Source: Hyphomicrobiales bacterium
Lineage (GTDB): Bacteria > Pseudomonadota > Alphaproteobacteria > Rhizobiales > Kaistiaceae
Direction: 5' to 3'
NCBI GenBank assembly: GCA_017305815.1
Contig: JAFKJZ010000473.1
Span: forward strand, 1-8,693
Length of the DNA: 8,693 bases
Shown: one piece after another, positions 6,076 through 8,693 of the stretch
How the letters are laid out: every line of letters begins with the position of its first letter
Position numbering within the stretch: position 1 is the stretch's first letter
Made by a program: the position numbers and the translations under genes
The notes under the pieces: model-generated
The model's input: the letters and a program-made list of their open reading frames with translations, nothing else
The model's database searches: none
What the model was told of the DNA's origin: nothing

Positions 6076-7037
6076 AGGATCAATCCATAGGCGCTGACAT
6101 CCGCCACCATGCGGTGGAAGCGGAGCTTGCGCAGATATTCGAGAGGGTCTTTCGGCGCGACCAGCGCGCCGGGCGGTACGTTGAGCCAGTCGTAGAGACG
6201 GGTCAAAAGGAAACGGAGCGCCGAGCCACGCGCCAGGAGCGGCAGCGCCGCGAGCTCGGCCGGCGTGAAGGGACGCACCTTCTGGTAGCCGGCGAGCAGC
6301 GCGCGCGCCTTGGTGACGTTGAGCGAGCCATCCGGCTCGAAGCACCAGGCATTCAGGCAGACGGCGACGTCATAGGCGAGGAAGTCGTTGCAGGCGAAAT
6401 AGAAGTCGATCACGCCCGACAGCTCGTCCTGCAGGAAGAAGACGTTGTCGGGGAAGAGGTCGGCGTGGATGACGCCGCGCGGCAGGTCGGTCGGCCAGGT
6501 GCTCTCCAGCAGGTCGAGCTCGGCGCGGATGTCGTCCGCGAGGCCGGGCATCACCTCGTCGGCGCGCGCCGAGGCGCGGTCGAACAGCGGCCGCCAGCCA
6601 TCGACGGTCAGCGCATTGTGCCGGGTCAGCTCGAAGCCTTCGCCGGCGATGTGCAGCTCTGCCAGCACACCGCCGATGGCGAGGCAATGATCGGCGCGCG
6701 GACGCCGCACCCACATGCCCTGCAGGAAGGTGACGATCGCCGCCGGCCGTCCGGCCAGCATGCCGAGCGCCTGGCCCTCGCGGTTGCGCACCGGCTGCGG
6801 GCAGTTGATGCCGCGGCTTGCCAGGTGCTCCATCAGGCCGATGAAGAAGGGGAGGTCGTTCGGATCGACCCGCTTCTCGTAGAGGGTGAGGATGTGCGGG
6901 CCTGCATCCGTCACAAGCAGGTAGTTCGAATTCTCGACTCCCTCGGCGATGCCCTTGAGGGAGACGACATTGCCGATGTCGTAGCCCGCGATGAAGCATG
7001 CGAGTTCGTCGTCGGCGATCTCGGTATAGACGGCCAT
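6072..7037 (-). CDS. thrB: Homoserine kinase, ThrB type II (aminoglycoside phosphotransferase fold)
   Basis: Phosphorylates L-homoserine with ATP to give O-phospho-L-homoserine, the penultimate step of threonine synthesis. This 321-residue protein belongs to the protein-kinase-like (APH/choline kinase) ThrB class found in many alphaproteobacteria and pseudomonads, not the GHMP-kinase class of E. coli. The opening MAVYTEI..D-E-L-A-C-F and the GVENSNYLL segment (33-41) are characteristic. The catalytic loop is [13 protein letters not shown] (189-201) with H191, D193 and N198, and the metal-binding aspartate D211 is in [19 protein letters not shown]. It starts 10 nt after the ispH stop with no strong Shine-Dalgarno, suggesting coupled translation, and its stop overlaps the rnhA start by 4 nt. 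Some genomes annotate this family only as a phosphotransferase, but the whole-length match to ThrB is good. Confidence 0.94.
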   Translation of the reverse strand: MAVYTEIADDELACFIAGYDIGNVVSLKGIAEGVENSNYLLVTDAGPHILTLYEKRVDPNDLPFFIGLMEHLASRGINCPQPVRNREGQALGMLAGRPAAIVTFLQGMWVRRPRADHCLAIGGVLAELHIAGEGFELTRHNALTVDGWRPLFDRASARADEVMPGLADDIRAELDLLESTWPTDLPRGVIHADLFPDNVFFLQDELSGVIDFYFACNDFLAYDVAVCLNAWCFEPDGSLNVTKARALLAGYQKVRPFTPAELAALPLLARGSALRFLLTRLYDWLNVPPGALVAPKDPLEYLRKLRFHRMVADVSAYGLIL

Positions 7038-7047
7038 CAGGAAATGC

Positions 7048-8037
7048 TCATTCTGCGGCTGGAAGGCGGAGTTCGCGGGGCAGGTTGAAGGCGATCGTCT
7101 CTTCGGCGTTGCGCACCACCTCGACCGAGACGGCGTAGCGGGCGGCGAAGGCGTCGATCACCTCTTCGACCAGGATTTCGGGCGCCGAGGCTCCGGCCGT
7201 GACGCCGACGCGCCGGATGTCGCCGAGCTGGGACCAGTCGATGTCGGAGGCGCGCTGGATCAGCACCGAGACCGCGCACCCCTCGCGCTCCGCCACCTCG
7301 CGCAGGCGCTGGGAGTTGGACGAGTTGGGCGCGCCGACGACGATCATCGCGTCGACGTCGCCGGCGATGCGCTTGACCGCTTCCTGCCGGTTGGTGGTCG
7401 CGTAGCAGATATCTTCCTTGTGCGGCGCCGTGATCGCCGGGAAGCGTTCCGTCAGCACCTTCACGATCGCCGAGGTATCGTCGACCGAGAGCGTCGTCTG
7501 GGTGATGAAGGCGAGCTGTTCCGGGTTCTTGGGCGTGAAGGCGCGGGCGTCCGCGACCGTCTCGATCAACGTCACGCTGCCGTCCGGCAACTGGCCCATG
7601 GTGCCGATCACCTCGGGATGGCCGGCATGGCCGATGAGGACGATCTCGCGGTCGCGCTTGAAATGGATCTGCGCTTCCTTGTGCACCTTGGAAACGAGCG
7701 GGCAGGTGGCGTCGAGGAAGAACATCTCGCGGGCGCGGGCGTCCTCCGGCACGGATTTCGGCACGCCATGCGCCGAGAAGACCACCGGCTGGCCGTCGTC
7801 CGGGATCTCGTCCAGTTCCTCGACGAAGACCGCGCCCTTCTCGCGCAGGCCGTCGACCACATAGCGGTTATGCACGATTTCGTGCCGGACATAGACCGGC
7901 GCACCGAAACGCTGCAGCGCCAGCTCGACGATCTGGATCGCGCGATCGACGCCGGCGCAGAAGCCGCGCGGCGCGCAGAGCAGGATTTCGAGCGGGGGCT
8001 TGGAGGCGTCGGCCATGGCATTTTCGTTCCGCGACAT
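7048..8037 (-). CDS. ispH: 4-hydroxy-3-methylbut-2-enyl diphosphate reductase (IspH/LytB)
   Basis: Last enzyme of the MEP (non-mevalonate) isoprenoid pathway: an iron-sulfur protein that reduces HMBPP to isopentenyl and dimethylallyl diphosphate. The 329 residues contain the three cluster-binding cysteines, C27 in [14 protein letters not shown]112 in [11 protein letters not shown] and C211 in [11 protein letters not shown]. The substrate-site residues are also present: H56 (HEIVHN), H90 (SAHGVP), H140 and E142 (GHAGHPEV), T182-T183 (TQTTLS), and the SSNSQRL motif (239-245). The length is typical. The ATG at 8037 has no Shine-Dalgarno; the ATG at 8016 (MADASKPP) keeps all motifs, has a weak GGAA upstream, and may be the real start. 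It is the first gene of the ispH-thrB-rnhA operon, so the operon promoter should lie in 8038-8209. Confidence 0.97.
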   Translation of the reverse strand: MSRNENAMADASKPPLEILLCAPRGFCAGVDRAIQIVELALQRFGAPVYVRHEIVHNRYVVDGLREKGAVFVEELDEIPDDGQPVVFSAHGVPKSVPEDARAREMFFLDATCPLVSKVHKEAQIHFKRDREIVLIGHAGHPEVIGTMGQLPDGSVTLIETVADARAFTPKNPEQLAFITQTTLSVDDTSAIVKVLTERFPAITAPHKEDICYATTNRQEAVKRIAGDVDAMIVVGAPNSSNSQRLREVAEREGCAVSVLIQRASDIDWSQLGDIRRVGVTAGASAPEILVEEVIDAFAARYAVSVEVVRNAEETIAFNLPRELRLPAAE

Positions 8038-8209
8038 GAGACGGGAATAGAGGGATGGGGCGGGGCGCTGTCAAGCGCCGTGACGGCAATCCGGCTGCAA
8101 ACCGGTCGCGTGTGCTCGATCACGAGAACGTGTATAGGTTGGTAGCCTTATGAAATAATATTCCTCATTTTGGGAATGGGGCAGGGGGCGGCCACACGGG
8201 GCAGCTTCC
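8038..8209. promoter_or_regulatory. Divergent intergenic region between ispH operon and sulfotransferase-like gene
   Basis: These 172 bp separate two divergent starts and should hold both promoters. The part from about 8128 to 8171 is clearly more AT-rich than the rest of the window, including TATAGG at 8133-8138 and AAATAATATTCC near 8154-8165. On the minus strand TATACA (complement of 8132-8137) is a possible -10 for ispH, but no good -35 stands at the right distance. A small palindrome CTCG-ATCA-CGAG sits at 8115-8126. I see no tRNA, small ORF or terminator here. The regulatory content is expected from position rather than shown by a strong motif. Confidence 0.4.
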
Positions 8210-8693
8210 ATGCAGATCTGGGCGTTTCACGGCATGAGGAGGAGCGGCAACCACGTCGTCCTCAATTGGACGGGACTGACGAACTCCGCATTTTTCCTGA
8301 ATGACATCCTGCAGCGCGAGCAGGTTCCGGCGCTGCTCGGCGACCCGTTCGGGACCAAGGCCTTCTGGCACTGGTTCCCCCGCTTTTGCGCCCGCCGCCA
8401 GCAGCGCAGGATGCTGCGCGAGACGGGCTGGAAGCTGATGGCCCGCGGCCTCTGCATCAGCCTGGAGGACTGGCCGATCGACCGGCCGATCTTCACGCCC
8501 TGGCCACGCCGCTGCCGGCACATCCTCCTGCTTCGCGATCCGCTCAACATGTTCGCCAGCCGCATCCGCATGAAGGGCGGCATGCATCTGCTCTATGGCG
8601 GCGAGCGGGCGGACACCTACTTCCAGAACTCGATCGCGCTCTGGAAGATGCATGCGCGCGAATTCCTCGGCGAGACGGACCGTCTGCACGGCC
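8210..8693 (+). CDS. Sulfotransferase-like P-loop protein, 3'-truncated by the window edge
   Basis: An open frame of 161 codons runs off the right end of the window with no stop. Near the N terminus FHGMRRSGNHVVLNW (6-20) resembles the 5'-phosphosulfate-binding loop of bacterial sulfotransferases, where GMRRSGNH replaces the classical P-loop. LLLRDPLNMFASRI (106-119) resembles the 3'-phosphate-binding motif (R109, with S117 in the serine position). Both lie at a spacing normal for the family. The likely reaction is transfer of sulfate from PAPS to a carbohydrate or other small acceptor, for example a surface polysaccharide; the acceptor is unknown. The ATG at 8210 begins right before the first predicted beta-strand; the upstream GGGG at 8198-8201 is only a loose Shine-Dalgarno. 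No signal peptide. The open frame on the opposite strand (8165-8689) has no recognisable domain. A related P-loop kinase fold remains possible. Confidence 0.75.
   Translation, partial: MQIWAFHGMRRSGNHVVLNWTGLTNSAFFLNDILQREQVPALLGDPFGTKAFWHWFPRFCARRQQRRMLRETGWKLMARGLCISLEDWPIDRPIFTPWPRRCRHILLLRDPLNMFASRIRMKGGMHLLYGGERADTYFQNSIALWKMHAREFLGETDRLHG

Noticed and set aside
6114..7088. Open frame of 324 codons on the plus strand opposite thrB
   Set aside because: It is the antisense of a complete ThrB with an intact catalytic loop; the composition (D, V, G, R, Q rich) and lack of motifs mark it as a shadow frame.
8165..8689. Open frame on the minus strand opposite the sulfotransferase-like gene
   Set aside because: No domain is recognisable, whereas the plus-strand frame carries two motifs at sulfotransferase spacing. 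The plus frame has no stop in the window and so is easily missed in favour of this one.
1..8693. Mobile element, CRISPR array or prophage signals
   Set aside because: I saw no transposase or integrase motifs, no regularly spaced direct repeats, and no tRNA that could serve as an attachment site. The toxin-antitoxin pair alone is not enough to call an island.

Overview
The window is GC-rich, densely coding chromosomal DNA. Gene content and order point to an alphaproteobacterium, probably of the order Hyphomicrobiales (Rhizobiales): a cox assembly cluster (ctaG, ctaE, a DUF983 protein, SURF1), an ispH-thrB-rnhA operon with the kinase-fold (ThrB type II) homoserine kinase, and a yqgE / DsbD-N / peroxiredoxin group. 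I cannot name a genus. Most of it reads as conserved core genome; the accessory elements are a small toxin-antitoxin pair and, at the right edge, a partial sulfotransferase-like gene.

Layout. (1) Positions 1-2752, plus strand: the aa3-type cytochrome c oxidase end of a cox cluster. It holds the 3' part of ctaG (Cox11 copper chaperone), complete ctaE (subunit III), a strong hairpin that looks like a terminator, a four-cysteine membrane protein (DUF983) probably starting at TTG, and a SURF1 haem-insertion/assembly factor. (2) 2755-3366, minus strand: a YqgE/AlgH protein, tail-to-tail with SURF1 and only 2 bp from it. (3) 3498-4897, plus strand: an exported DsbD N-terminal-domain protein without the membrane or thioredoxin domains, then a Prx5-type peroxiredoxin with a single cysteine. 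(4) 4957-5618, plus strand: a Phd/VapB-like antitoxin and a PIN-domain (VapC-like) toxin 5 nt apart, preceded by inverted repeats built on TTCCG/CGGAA half-sites around a candidate promoter. (5) 5605-8037, minus strand: the operon ispH -> thrB -> rnhA, with a 10-nt gap and then a 4-nt TTGA stop/start overlap; the end of rnhA overlaps the end of the toxin gene by 14 bp. (6) 8038-8209: a relatively AT-rich intergenic stretch between divergent genes. (7) 8210 to the right edge, plus strand: the N-terminal 161 codons of a sulfotransferase-like P-loop protein.

Functionally, block 1 supplies copper (CtaG), haem-site assembly (SURF1) and a core subunit (CtaE) for the terminal oxidase. Block 3 is thiol redox and peroxide defence. 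Block 5 joins isoprenoid precursor synthesis (IspH), threonine synthesis (ThrB) and RNA-DNA hybrid removal (RNase HI), which are linked by transcription rather than by pathway. I found no tRNA, rRNA, CRISPR array, insertion sequence or prophage gene. I see no wholly new system; the best points to follow up are the toxin-antitoxin control region, its overlap with rnhA, the standalone DsbD-alpha protein, the DUF983 protein and the truncated sulfotransferase.
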